Assembly: GCF_029961185.1 (NCBI RefSeq)
Contig: NZ_JASBQQ010000001.1
Location: 724,552-788,551, forward strand
Direction of reading: 5' to 3'
Length of the DNA: 64,000 nt
Source of the DNA: Albidovulum aestuarii
GTDB lineage: Bacteria; Pseudomonadota; Alphaproteobacteria; Rhodobacterales; Rhodobacteraceae
This document shows, piece by piece, positions 8,571-16,697 of this stretch; positions within the stretch are counted from its first letter, which is position 1, and every line of letters begins with the position of its first letter. The notes beneath the pieces are model-generated. The model was not told where the DNA came from and searched no databases. It saw nothing but the letters and a program-made list of their open reading frames with translations. The position numbers and the translations under genes were made by a program.

Positions 8571-9906
8571 ACACCATCAGCCGCCGCGCGAGACGGTTCT
8601 GGGTCTCGATAACGCGCGGAAGATCAAGCGTCGCGATATGGCCGTCGCGCACGACCTGCCGCCCCTCGACAAAAAGATCACGCACCCGCGTTGGTCCGCA
8701 AAGTAGAAGCGCCGCGACCGGATCCCAACTGCCTGCCGCTTCGATCCCCGACATGTCCCAGATCGCGATATCGGCGCGTTTGCCGGGTTCCAGCGACCCG
8801 CAATCCGTCCGCCCCAGCACCTGCGCGCCGCCAAGCGTCGCGATTTCCAGCGCCTCGCGCGCCGACATCGCGTCGGCGCCATTCGCCACCCGTTGCAGAA
8901 GCATCGACTGCCGCGCCTCGGCTACCAGATTGCCCGCATCGTTCGACGCCGAGCCATCGACGCCCAACCCCACCTTGACGCCGGCATCGCGCATGGACCT
9001 CACCGGCGCAATGCCGGAACCAAGTCGGCAGTTCGAACAGGGGCAATGCGCTACCCCGGTGCGGGACCGGGCAAAGAGACCGATCTCATGCCGGTCAAGT
9101 TTCACGCAATGGGCGTGCCAGACATCCGCGCCGGTCCAGCCCAGATCCTCGGCATATTGCCCCGGACGGCAGCCGAACTTTTCCAGAGAATAGGCGATAT
9201 CCTCGTCATTCTCGGCCAGGTGGGTGTGCAGCATTACCCCCTTGTCGCGCGCCAGCAGCGCAGCCTCGCGCATCAGGTCGCGGCTGACCGAGAAGGGCGA
9301 ACAGGGAGCGAGACCGACGCGGACCATCGAGCCCTCGGCGGGGTCGTGGAACGCGTCCACCACCCGCTCCATATCCTTCAGAATCGCCGCCTCATCCTCG
9401 ACGAGACTGTCGGGTGGCAACCCGCCCGCGCTTTCGCCGATGCTCATCGCGCCGCGTGTCGGATGGAACCTAAGTCCGATCTCGCGCGCGGCATCGATCG
9501 TATCTTCCAACCGGGATCCGTTCGGGTAGAGATAAAGATGGTCCGATGTCAGCGTGCAGCCTGACAGCGCCAGTTCGGCGACTCCAACAAGCGCCGAAAC
9601 CCGCATCTCCTCCGGTCCGAAGCGCGACCAGATCGGGTAGAGCGTCTTCAGCCAGCCAAAGAGAAGCGCGTCCTGCCCGCCCGGCACGGCGCGGGTGAGG
9701 GTCTGGTAAAGGTGGTGATGGGTGTTCACGAGGCCCGGCGTCACGACACAGCCACGCGCCTCGATCACCTCTCCGGTGGTGGCCAGCTCCTGCCCCACTT
9801 CTGCGACGACGCCGCCCCGGATCAGGACGTCGCCCCCGGCAAGCTCGGCTCGCGTGGCATTCATCGTCACCACGGAATCGGCATTACGGATCAGGATTTC
9901 AGACAT
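8569..9906 (-). CDS. 8-oxoguanine deaminase (TRZ/ATZ amidohydrolase family)
   Basis: A 445-residue amidohydrolase. Metal ligands are NTHHHLYQT, LHTHLAENDED, WHAHCVKLD and the Asp in LGVDGSASND, as in the cytosine-deaminase/TRZ-ATZ group whose characterised members include 8-oxoguanine deaminase. Predicted reaction: 8-oxoguanine to urate plus ammonia, acting on oxidised purine released by DNA or nucleotide repair. Start ATG 9906 follows AAGGGGAA. The facing guanine deaminase supports a purine role. Alternatives within the family are isoguanine, atrazine-related or S-adenosylhomocysteine deaminases. Confidence 0.82.
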   Translation of the reverse strand: MSEILIRNADSVVTMNATRAELAGGDVLIRGGVVAEVGQELATTGEVIEARGCVVTPGLVNTHHHLYQTLTRAVPGGQDALLFGWLKTLYPIWSRFGPEEMRVSALVGVAELALSGCTLTSDHLYLYPNGSRLEDTIDAAREIGLRFHPTRGAMSIGESAGGLPPDSLVEDEAAILKDMERVVDAFHDPAEGSMVRVGLAPCSPFSVSRDLMREAALLARDKGVMLHTHLAENDEDIAYSLEKFGCRPGQYAEDLGWTGADVWHAHCVKLDRHEIGLFARSRTGVAHCPCSNCRLGSGIAPVRSMRDAGVKVGLGVDGSASNDAGNLVAEARQSMLLQRVANGADAMSAREALEIATLGGAQVLGRTDCGSLEPGKRADIAIWDMSGIEAAGSWDPVAALLLCGPTRVRDLFVEGRQVVRDGHIATLDLPRVIETQNRLARRLMV

Positions 9907-10059
9907 GTGTTCCCCTTGCCACCCCTTCGGCGATGCGGGAACGGCCGGACGACAGAAGGGGGAAGGACTCGCTCCGGCGATCCGGATCATAGACCGGCAG
10001 GATTACCCCCGCCAGAGCGCCGGGCGAGAAACGCTTTCAAGATTTTCGGGAAAATTGCC

Positions 10060-10860
10060 TCAGCGGTTAAGCCGTTCCAATGCCAGTCTGTGGATTTCAC
10101 CATTTGCGGCGGCAAGCACCCTGCCACCCTGATGGGCCGGTCCACCGGTCCAGTCGGTGACGATTCCACCCGCTGCCTCGATGACAGCGATGGGCGCCTG
10201 AATGTCGTAGGGTTGCAATCCCGCCTCGACGACCAGATCGACCTGCCCGGTGGCGATCAGTGCATAGGCGTAACAATCCATTCCGTAGCGGGTCAGCCGG
10301 ACATCGCCCGACAACCGGTGGAAAGCCGTGCGCTCATCCTCTGTTCCGACCTCGGGGAAAGTGGTGAAGAGGATCGCCTCGCTCAGTGATCGCGACGGGC
10401 GCGTCTTCAAAGCCCGGGGCCCATGTGGCCCGGAAAGACCAGCCTGCCCGAACCCGCCCGCAAAGCGTTCCCCGATATAGGGCTGGTCGATAATGCCGAA
10501 GAGCGGGCCGTTTTCGTCACCAACCGAGATCAGCACACCCCATGTCGGCGTGCCCGACAGATAACCCCGCGTGCCATCAATCGGGTCGAGTACCCAGGTA
10601 AGCCCCGAAGTCCCGGTGCTTGCCCCGTATTCCTCACCAAGGATACCGTCATTCGGCCTGAGCTCGGCAAGGATCGCACGCATCCGTTCCTCAGCAGCTC
10701 GGTCGGCAACTGTTACCGGATCGAAATGCGTGTCCACTTTGGTGATGGCCGACAGACCGTCAGAACGAAAATGCTCCAGCGTCGCCGCGCGCGCGGCATC
10801 AGCCAGAGCATGGGCAGTCGCGATCAGCGCGGCACGTTCGGTCTCGGAAATCGGGCGCAT
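10060..10860 (-). CDS. Inositol-monophosphatase-family phosphatase, probably histidinol-phosphatase (HisN type)
   Basis: A 266-residue metal-dependent phosphatase. The first metal motif is GEEYG, the second WVLDPIDGTRGY, and the third a divergent YDIQAPIAVIEAAGG. Together with TRYGMDCYAYALIATGQVD these match the HisN-type histidinol-phosphatases of alphaproteobacteria better than true inositol phosphatases. It would dephosphorylate L-histidinol phosphate in histidine synthesis. Start ATG 10860 begins MRPISETERA. No other his gene is present in the window, so the assignment rests on subfamily resemblance only. Confidence 0.78.
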   Translation of the reverse strand: MRPISETERAALIATAHALADAARAATLEHFRSDGLSAITKVDTHFDPVTVADRAAEERMRAILAELRPNDGILGEEYGASTGTSGLTWVLDPIDGTRGYLSGTPTWGVLISVGDENGPLFGIIDQPYIGERFAGGFGQAGLSGPHGPRALKTRPSRSLSEAILFTTFPEVGTEDERTAFHRLSGDVRLTRYGMDCYAYALIATGQVDLVVEAGLQPYDIQAPIAVIEAAGGIVTDWTGGPAHQGGRVLAAANGEIHRLALERLNR

Positions 10861-10921
10861 CGGGGACCTCGGCTGGTTCGCGCCAGCGGTAGCCCCCAAA
10901 AGCCCTTCGGGTCAAGCCGCG

Positions 10922-11284
10922 TCAGGCGACGTCGGACAGAACCTTTGCAAGGTCGAATAACCGGCGGCGCTGAGCCTCGGGGATCGCGTAGTAGGAGCGC
11001 ACAAGCATCAGCGCTTCCTTGTCCGCGAGAATGTCGCCATCGATCTCTTCGACCAGGTTGGTACGCGAGTCGAGCCCTTCGAAGAAGAAGCTGATCGGCA
11101 CGCCAAGTGCATCGGAAATGTCCCAGAGCCGCGAGGCAGAGATCCGGTTCATGCCGGTTTCGTATTTCTGAATCTGTTGGAACTTGATGCCCACCTTGTC
11201 CGCAAGCTGCTGCTGGGTCATGCCCACCATCCAGCGCCGGTGCCGGACGCGCTTGCCGACATGCACATCAACGGGGTGTTTCAT
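10922..11284 (-). CDS. XRE-family HTH regulator (PraR/R00410-like)
   Basis: A 120-residue DNA-binding protein with a Cro/C1 helix-turn-helix at about residues 10-65 (GMTQQQLADKVGIKFQQIQK) followed by PISFFFEGL and a short helical tail. This layout, including the IKFQQIQKYE recognition helix, matches a small alphaproteobacterial family related to rhizobial PraR. Start ATG 11284 lies 6 bp after GGAG; an in-frame TTG four codons earlier is less likely. The AT-rich intergenic region upstream (11285-11636) is the probable place for its operator. Targets unknown. Confidence 0.85.
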   Translation of the reverse strand: MKHPVDVHVGKRVRHRRWMVGMTQQQLADKVGIKFQQIQKYETGMNRISASRLWDISDALGVPISFFFEGLDSRTNLVEEIDGDILADKEALMLVRSYYAIPEAQRRRLFDLAKVLSDVA

Positions 11285-11636
11285 TGTATTCTCCAATATT
11301 CCGTCACCACTTAACCAGCAATTTTCTTGCTACATTCACCGTTCACTGACGCCCTCAGCAAAAAACTGCACCATAAGGAATAACTCATCTTAAGGATGTA
11401 CTCGACCTGTCTTTTTAGACATGACCCGACACTCAATCTGAACGTATTCGTTCAAAATCCGGCTCTCCCGGAGGTTATTTTTCAATTTGCAATGCAATTT
11501 GCGACTGTTTGCGTGCTTACATTTACCAATTCGCAATCAGTGACGTAGCGTAACCCTATAGAATCATTTGACCACCCCGGTTAAGGTTCCCATGCGCAAC
11601 CACACCGCAGCACGACTACCGGAACGGAGAAATTGG
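11285..11636. other. AT-rich intergenic region between XRE regulator and quinone oxidoreductase
   Basis: About 350 bp of visibly lower G+C than its surroundings, holding the divergent promoters of the XRE regulator and the oxidoreductase. It contains a short direct repeat, CAATTTGCAATGCAATTTGC (around 11482-11501). No ORF is convincing. The repeat could be a regulator site but nothing proves it. Confidence 0.4.
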
Positions 11637-12608
11637 ATGAAGGCGTTCGGCATCGAGCGGTTTGGCACCGCCCCCTTTCTCAGCGACCGAGCCATGCCGG
11701 AACCCGGCAAAGGAGAGGTTCGACTTCGCATCGCCACCTGCGGACTGAACTTCGCCGATCTCCTGATGGTTGAAGGCAAGTATCAGGAACGCCCCGATCC
11801 GCCACTGACATTGGGAATGGAGCCGACCGGCTGGATCGACACGCTCGGCCCCGGCGTTGACGGTCCACCTCCGGGCACGCGCGTCGCGGTCTACGCAAAT
11901 TGCGGCGGGCTGGCCGAATATGGCTGCTTTCCCGCTGCACGTTGCATTCCCCTGCCCGAGGCGATGTCATTCGAGGACGCCGCGGCGTTTCAGATCACTT
12001 ATGGCACAAGCCATGTGGCACTCGATCACAAGGCGCGGTTGCAACCGGGCGAGACGCTGCTGGTGCTCGGCGCCGCAGGCGGGGTCGGATTGACGGCAGT
12101 GGAAATCGGCAAGCGCATGGGCGCCCGTGTAATCGCCTGCGCGCGGGGGGCGGACAAACTGGCGGCAGCGAAAGCCGCCGGGGCGGACCATCTGATCGAC
12201 AGTGAAGCGGACGACTTGCGAGACGCGATCCGCGCGCTCGGCGGGGCCGATGTTGTCTATGATCCGATCGGCGGCGACCAGTTCGAGTCAGCTTTCCGCG
12301 CCACCAAACCCGATGGCCGCATCCTCGTGATCGGCTTTGCAAGCGGCAAGGTGCCGCCAATCCCGGCCAACCACCTGCTCGTCAAGAACATCTCAGTGCT
12401 GGGCCTCTACTGGGGTGGCTATCTGAAGTTCCGGCCCGAGGTGCTGACCGATAGCCTATCCACCCTATTCGGCTGGTATGCCGAGGGCGGGCTACGGCCG
12501 CATGTCTCTCACATATTCCCGTTGGAGAAGGCGGGTGAGGCATTGGCGACCCTGCGCGACCGCAAATCAACCGGCAAGGTCGTCGTCCGCGTGGCCGAAG
12601 CGGAATAG
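11637..12608 (+). CDS. NADPH:quinone oxidoreductase (MDR, zinc-independent)
   Basis: A 323-residue medium-chain dehydrogenase/reductase. The N-terminal GroES-like fold contains GLNFADLLMVEGKY. The Rossmann nucleotide site GAAGGVG is at residues 145-151, and the C-terminus ends KSTGKVVVRV, all typical of QorA/Nqo-like zinc-independent enzymes that reduce quinones or enals with NADPH. I chose ATG 11637, 8 bp after GGAG; a longer frame back to 11568 lacks a ribosome site. Its last 100 bp overlap the 3' end of the opposite-strand LysR gene. Confidence 0.88.
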   Translation: MKAFGIERFGTAPFLSDRAMPEPGKGEVRLRIATCGLNFADLLMVEGKYQERPDPPLTLGMEPTGWIDTLGPGVDGPPPGTRVAVYANCGGLAEYGCFPAARCIPLPEAMSFEDAAAFQITYGTSHVALDHKARLQPGETLLVLGAAGGVGLTAVEIGKRMGARVIACARGADKLAAAKAAGADHLIDSEADDLRDAIRALGGADVVYDPIGGDQFESAFRATKPDGRILVIGFASGKVPPIPANHLLVKNISVLGLYWGGYLKFRPEVLTDSLSTLFGWYAEGGLRPHVSHIFPLEKAGEALATLRDRKSTGKVVVRVAEAE

Positions 12609-13447
12609 GACTCGGCGATCTCAGTCTTCAGGCACTCCACCACCTCTCCCCGTGTGACCCCGGCATCGTAAAGGCAGATGCCCATGGTGCCGAGCGAGGG
12701 CAGTTCACCCGCACCACGGATTTCCGCCGTTCCTTCGGGAAGAAGCCCACGCATCCGCGCTGTCACAGCCAAGTCAGCCGCGACCATCGCCTGAATGGTG
12801 TCGTTCGATCGGCCGGAAAACGACATCTCCCACGGGACTCCGGCTTTATCTAGCGCCGCAACGGCGATGGGCCGGAAGCGGCAATTCTCTTCGAATCCAA
12901 GCCGCAACGGCCGCTGGTGCCATGCCACACCACCCGGCGCGCCGACCCAGACCAGCGGCAGTTCGCCAATGACACCCCCGCCCTCCCCGGGCGCTTCCTC
13001 GGTTGTCACGATCAGGTCGAACTCACCCTTTGCAAATCCCTCCTTCAGCATGTTCGTGAACGAGGAAACGAGGTTGATGCGTGCGCAGGGATAGACCGCG
13101 GCAAGCTGCTGCAAGACACGCGGGATCGCCGGATAGACGATATCATGCGGGACGCCGAGCCGGATTTCCGTCCTGCAATCTACGTCCGTCAGCCGCGACA
13201 AGGCCTCATCGTTGAGCGTCAGCATACGGCGGGCGTATTGGGCCAGCATCTCGCCTTCCGGCGTGAGTGTCAGCTTTCGCTGAGCGCGGGTGAAGAAGTT
13301 CTGCCCCAGCCCTTCCTCCAGCCGCTTGATCTGCATGGAAACAGCGGACTGAGTAAGGTTCAGAAGCCCCGCTGCCCGGGTCACACCGCCGGAATCCGCA
13401 ACGGCCACGAGGGCGCGCAAAGCCGTCAGGTCCAGATTTCGGGGCAT
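12509..13447 (-). CDS. LysR-family regulator with extended C-terminus
   Basis: A 312-residue regulator. The winged HTH is at about residues 5-62 (LTALRALVAVADSGGVTRAA...NLTQSAVSMQIKRLEEGLG), followed by the LysR substrate domain. The family fold seems complete near ECLKTEIAES; the last 30 or so residues are Arg/Ser/Thr-rich and encoded antisense to the quinone oxidoreductase. ATG 13447 is 7 bp after AAGGAG. It is divergent from the DUF1127 gene, which is its most obvious candidate target. Effector unknown. Confidence 0.85.
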   Translation of the reverse strand: MPRNLDLTALRALVAVADSGGVTRAAGLLNLTQSAVSMQIKRLEEGLGQNFFTRAQRKLTLTPEGEMLAQYARRMLTLNDEALSRLTDVDCRTEIRLGVPHDIVYPAIPRVLQQLAAVYPCARINLVSSFTNMLKEGFAKGEFDLIVTTEEAPGEGGGVIGELPLVWVGAPGGVAWHQRPLRLGFEENCRFRPIAVAALDKAGVPWEMSFSGRSNDTIQAMVAADLAVTARMRGLLPEGTAEIRGAGELPSLGTMGICLYDAGVTRGEVVECLKTEIAESYSASATRTTTLPVDLRSRRVANASPAFSNGNM

Positions 13448-13571
13448 CATCACACTCCTTGATGATTTTCAAAACAATCATTCGTTTTCAGTATCCATCA
13501 TAGACTGCCATATAAATCAAGTCTCTTGATAGAACGACTTGCAATCATCACGAAACACAAAGGAATGTGAC

Positions 13572-13778
13572 ATGGAAAACGCCCTCTCCCGCTCGCATAT
13601 CGCAGCCCGCCCCGGCCTGATCAGCAAGCTGCGTGCGATGGTGAACCTGCGGCGCCAGCGCCGCGATCTGCACGCATTGAGCGACCACCTTCTCGACGAT
13701 ATCGGCGTCACAGCTGCGGATGCGCGGCGCGAAGCTGAGCGCCCGGTTTGGGATGTTCCGACGCATTGGAAGCGTTAA
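13572..13778 (+). CDS. DUF1127 small basic protein
   Basis: A 68-residue protein with the DUF1127 core RRQRRDLHALSDHLLDDIGV, where Arg-rich residues precede the LxxLxDxxLxDIG motif. Such short proteins are common in alphaproteobacteria, where some affect phosphate or carbon metabolism and RNA turnover. Start ATG 13572 follows AAAGGA. It is divergent from the LysR gene, with the shared promoter region at 13448-13571. Function of this copy unknown. Confidence 0.85.
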   Translation: MENALSRSHIAARPGLISKLRAMVNLRRQRRDLHALSDHLLDDIGVTAADARREAERPVWDVPTHWKR

Positions 13779-13891
13779 TTGCCCCGGAAATGGTCCGAAC
13801 CGCTTGAAATCCGTGTCATCCTTGCCGATATTTCCCGCGAGGGGGAAGCGGCATTGCCGTTACCCACAGGGAAACGCATCTGGAGGCTTTG

Positions 13892-14671
13892 ATGGCTGAC
13901 TTTCAAACGATCCGCACCGGCCAGGTCGGCGCACGGACCGTTGCGATCGACGAGGGGCTTCGCGCCCATATGAACAAGGTCTACGGGCTCATGTCCGCAG
14001 GCATGCTGATCACGGCGGCTGCAGCCTGGGCCATCTCAAATCTTGCTCTGACCGCTGATCCGTCCGCCGCCGCAGCCCAGATCGGGGCGGGCCGTTACCT
14101 CACCGATTTCGGGCTGACGCTCTACGCATCGCCGCTGAAATGGGTGATTATGTTCCTGCCGCTGGTTATGGTCTTTGCCTTCGGCGCGATGATCAACCGG
14201 ATCTCGGCGGCCGGCGCGCAGCTCTTCTTCTATACCTTCGCAGCCGCGATGGGCATCTCGATCAGCTGGATCTTCGCCGTCTTTACCGGCTTCTCGATCA
14301 TCCAGACCTTCCTGATCACCGCAATCGCATTCGCGGGCCTCTCGCTCTGGGGCTACACAACGAAGAAGGACATCTCGGGCTGGGGGTCGTTCCTGATCAT
14401 GGGCGTGATCGGCCTGATCGTCGCCTCGATCGTGAACATCTTCCTCGGCTCACCGATGATCCACCTCGCGATCTCTGCGATCGGTGTGCTGATCTTCGCA
14501 GGCCTGACCGCCTATGACACGCAGAAGATCAAGAACACTTATATCGCCCACGCGCAGCACGGCGATGCAGAATGGCTTGGCAAGTCGGCGATCATGGGGG
14601 CGCTGAACCTTTATCTCGACTTCATCAACATGTTCATGTTCCTGCTGCAATTCCTCGGCAACCGCGAGTGA
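13892..14671 (+). CDS. Bax inhibitor-1/YccA-family membrane protein
   Basis: A 259-residue inner-membrane protein with about seven hydrophobic segments, matching the BI-1/YccA/TMBIM family. Recognisable features are LRAHMNKVYGLMSAGM at the first segment and the C-terminal AYDTQKIKNTY loop before the last hydrophobic stretch. Bacterial relatives include a pH-dependent calcium leak channel and YccA, an FtsH modulator. Start ATG 13892 lies 5 bp after TGGAGG. It is a single-gene unit closed by a strong terminator. Confidence 0.92.
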   Translation: MADFQTIRTGQVGARTVAIDEGLRAHMNKVYGLMSAGMLITAAAAWAISNLALTADPSAAAAQIGAGRYLTDFGLTLYASPLKWVIMFLPLVMVFAFGAMINRISAAGAQLFFYTFAAAMGISISWIFAVFTGFSIIQTFLITAIAFAGLSLWGYTTKKDISGWGSFLIMGVIGLIVASIVNIFLGSPMIHLAISAIGVLIFAGLTAYDTQKIKNTYIAHAQHGDAEWLGKSAIMGALNLYLDFINMFMFLLQFLGNRE

Positions 14672-14695
14672 ACCGGAACACAGCGAAATAGGAAA

Positions 14696-14722
14696 GGGCC
14701 GCCTTCGGGCGGCCCTTTTCTT
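14696..14722 (+). terminator. Rho-independent terminator after the Bax-inhibitor gene
   Basis: Perfect 8-bp stem GGGCCGCC/GGCGGCCC with a TTCG tetraloop, followed by TTTTCTTTT. A textbook intrinsic terminator. Confidence 0.93.
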
Positions 14723-14806
14723 TTCTGTTTCTCGTGCGTCCCGCAGTTCTGCGGAATGCGTTCAGGTGAGGTGGATTTGAACCCACCTTACGGCCTACAG
14801 CGACCC

Positions 14807-16237
14807 TTACAGACCTTTCGAGCGATAGCTCTTTGCGACCCGGTCAATGGCGACGATATAGGCCGCCATGCGCATGTCGGTCACGTCGTTGCGGCTGTGC
14901 CAGACATCGCTGATCGACTGATAGGCGGCGCGCATTGTGTCGTCGAGACCCGAGCGCACCAGTTCCAGCTCGCCCGCACCGCGCAGGTACTGATCCTTGA
15001 AGCCAGGCGACAGCGTCCAGCCCAACCCCTTGTCGGACGAAAGCCGTTCCAGTTCGTCGATAAGAAGCTGGTGGCGGCTTTCTTCCTGACGCCGCTGCAT
15101 GCGACCGAAGCGGATGTGGCTGAGGTTCTTGACCCATTCGAAATAGGACACAGTCACACCGCCCGCGTTGGCATACATGTCGGGGATGATCAGCGTACCC
15201 TTGTTGCGCAGGATTTCATCGGCACCCGCCGTGACCGGGCCGTTCGCGGCCTCGATGATCAGTGGAGCCTTGATGTTCTCCGCATTGGACAGGTTGATGA
15301 CCCCTTCCATCGCCGCCGGAATGAGAATGTCGCAGGGCTCTTCCAGCACTTTCGCACCGTCTTCGACATAGGTGCCTTCCGGGCAGCCCTTCACGCCGCC
15401 ATTCGCCGCGATCCAGTCGCGCACCGCCTGAACGTTCATGCCCTTGTCATTCACCAGCGCACCGTCGCGTTCGAGGATGCCAGTGACCAAAGCGCCATCT
15501 TCGGTCGAGAGGAAGAGGGCCGCGTGGTAGCCCACATTGCCGAGGCCCTGAACGATGACGCGCTTGCCCTCAAGTTTGCCCGAGAGCCCCGCAGCCTCCA
15601 TATCCTTCGGGTGGCGGAAGAATTCACGCAACGCATATTGCACGCCCCGCCCCGTCGCCTCGACCCGGCCGGCGATGCCGCCCGCGTTCAGGGGTTTGCC
15701 GGTGACGCAGGCCGCGCCGTTGATGTCGGTCGTGTTCATCCGCTTGTACTGGTCGACGATCCAGGCCATCTCGCGTTCACCGGTGCCCATGTCGGGGGCG
15801 GGCACGTTCTGGGCCGGGTTGATCAGGTCGCGCTTGATCAGTTCATAGGCAAAGCGTCGGGTGATGAGCTCCATCTCATGCTCTTCCCACTCGCGCGGGT
15901 CGATGCAGAGGCCGCCCTTGGAGCCGCCGAACGGCGTCTCCACAAGGGCGCATTTATAGGTCATCAGCGCGGCCAGCGCCTCCACCTCATCCTGATTGAC
16001 CGAGGTGGCGAAACGTATACCGCCTTTCACGGGCTCCATATGTTCGGAATGAACCGAACGGTAACCAGTAAAGGTGTGGATAGCGCCCCGCAGACGAACC
16101 CCGAAACGAACCGTGTAGGTCGAGTTGCAGACGCGGATCTTTTCTTCAAGCCCGGGTGACAGATCCATGACCTTCACCGCGCGGTTAAACATAAGATCTA
16201 CGGATTGCCGAAAGCTCGGTTCTCCTTTGAAGGCCAT
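14807..16237 (-). CDS. Glutamate dehydrogenase (Glu/Leu/Phe/Val family)
   Basis: A 476-residue enzyme that interconverts glutamate and 2-oxoglutarate plus ammonia. Substrate-domain motifs PVKGGIRF (69-76) and FGGSKGGL with Lys107 are present, and the nucleotide-domain motif GLGNVG follows. Length and the ANAGGVTVSYFEW block fit the hexameric NAD-type enzymes of Rhodobacteraceae. Start ATG 16237 follows GGGAG. It stands alone; a weak 6-bp hairpin (14769-14788) lies after its stop. Cofactor preference for NAD is inferred from resemblance. Confidence 0.92.
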   Translation of the reverse strand: MAFKGEPSFRQSVDLMFNRAVKVMDLSPGLEEKIRVCNSTYTVRFGVRLRGAIHTFTGYRSVHSEHMEPVKGGIRFATSVNQDEVEALAALMTYKCALVETPFGGSKGGLCIDPREWEEHEMELITRRFAYELIKRDLINPAQNVPAPDMGTGEREMAWIVDQYKRMNTTDINGAACVTGKPLNAGGIAGRVEATGRGVQYALREFFRHPKDMEAAGLSGKLEGKRVIVQGLGNVGYHAALFLSTEDGALVTGILERDGALVNDKGMNVQAVRDWIAANGGVKGCPEGTYVEDGAKVLEEPCDILIPAAMEGVINLSNAENIKAPLIIEAANGPVTAGADEILRNKGTLIIPDMYANAGGVTVSYFEWVKNLSHIRFGRMQRRQEESRHQLLIDELERLSSDKGLGWTLSPGFKDQYLRGAGELELVRSGLDDTMRAAYQSISDVWHSRNDVTDMRMAAYIVAIDRVAKSYRSKGL

Positions 16238-16697
16238 CGTTTTCTCCCTGACTTGTCCACGGGCGCTGTTTGATAAATTGGTTTCACGCCGGTCGTCACG
16301 GTAGAACAAACGGCCAAGAACCGATCGCCCACCCGATTGCGGCCATGCAACAGCATTACCCTTACGACTTGATTATCAGAGAAGGGTCGAAAGGCAAGCG
16401 AGATGCCTGAAGACGATCCGGCTTTCGATCGACCTCGGCGATGCTAACGGCGCAGGAAATACGACTTTGGAGGGCGATTCGGATTGTCACAGGCCCTATG
16501 ATTGTTTGCCTGTTGGACACGATAGGCGGCATTTTGCACAAATAGGACATCACGCAAGGGCCAATACACGATCCATTCATGTATGCGCCCAAATTTCGCC
16601 ACAACTTCCACGGTATCTATCCCCTCGGGCCACACACGGGCCTTTTGCTTGTATTGCGCTGCCACCACCAAGCCCGGCGTACGAGGAAGGATAAGGT
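16238..16697. other. Intergenic region between gdh and tad-like genes
   Basis: About 460 bp between divergent genes. It must hold both promoters. Short ORFs exist on both strands but none has a convincing ribosome site or recognisable protein. No tRNA, repeat or EcfG-type promoter seen. Confidence 0.4.

Noticed and set aside
14764-14800. T-loop-like sequence (GGTTCAAATCC on the minus strand) suggesting a tRNA after gdh
   Set aside because: No acceptor, D or anticodon arms can be built around it; the upstream part would fall in the gdh coding end. It is better read as a 6-bp hairpin AGGTGG/CCACCT.
16444-16671. Minus-strand open frame of 75 codons upstream of the tad-like operon
   Set aside because: Lies in the promoter region of the tad-like operon, lacks a ribosome site and resembles no family I know.
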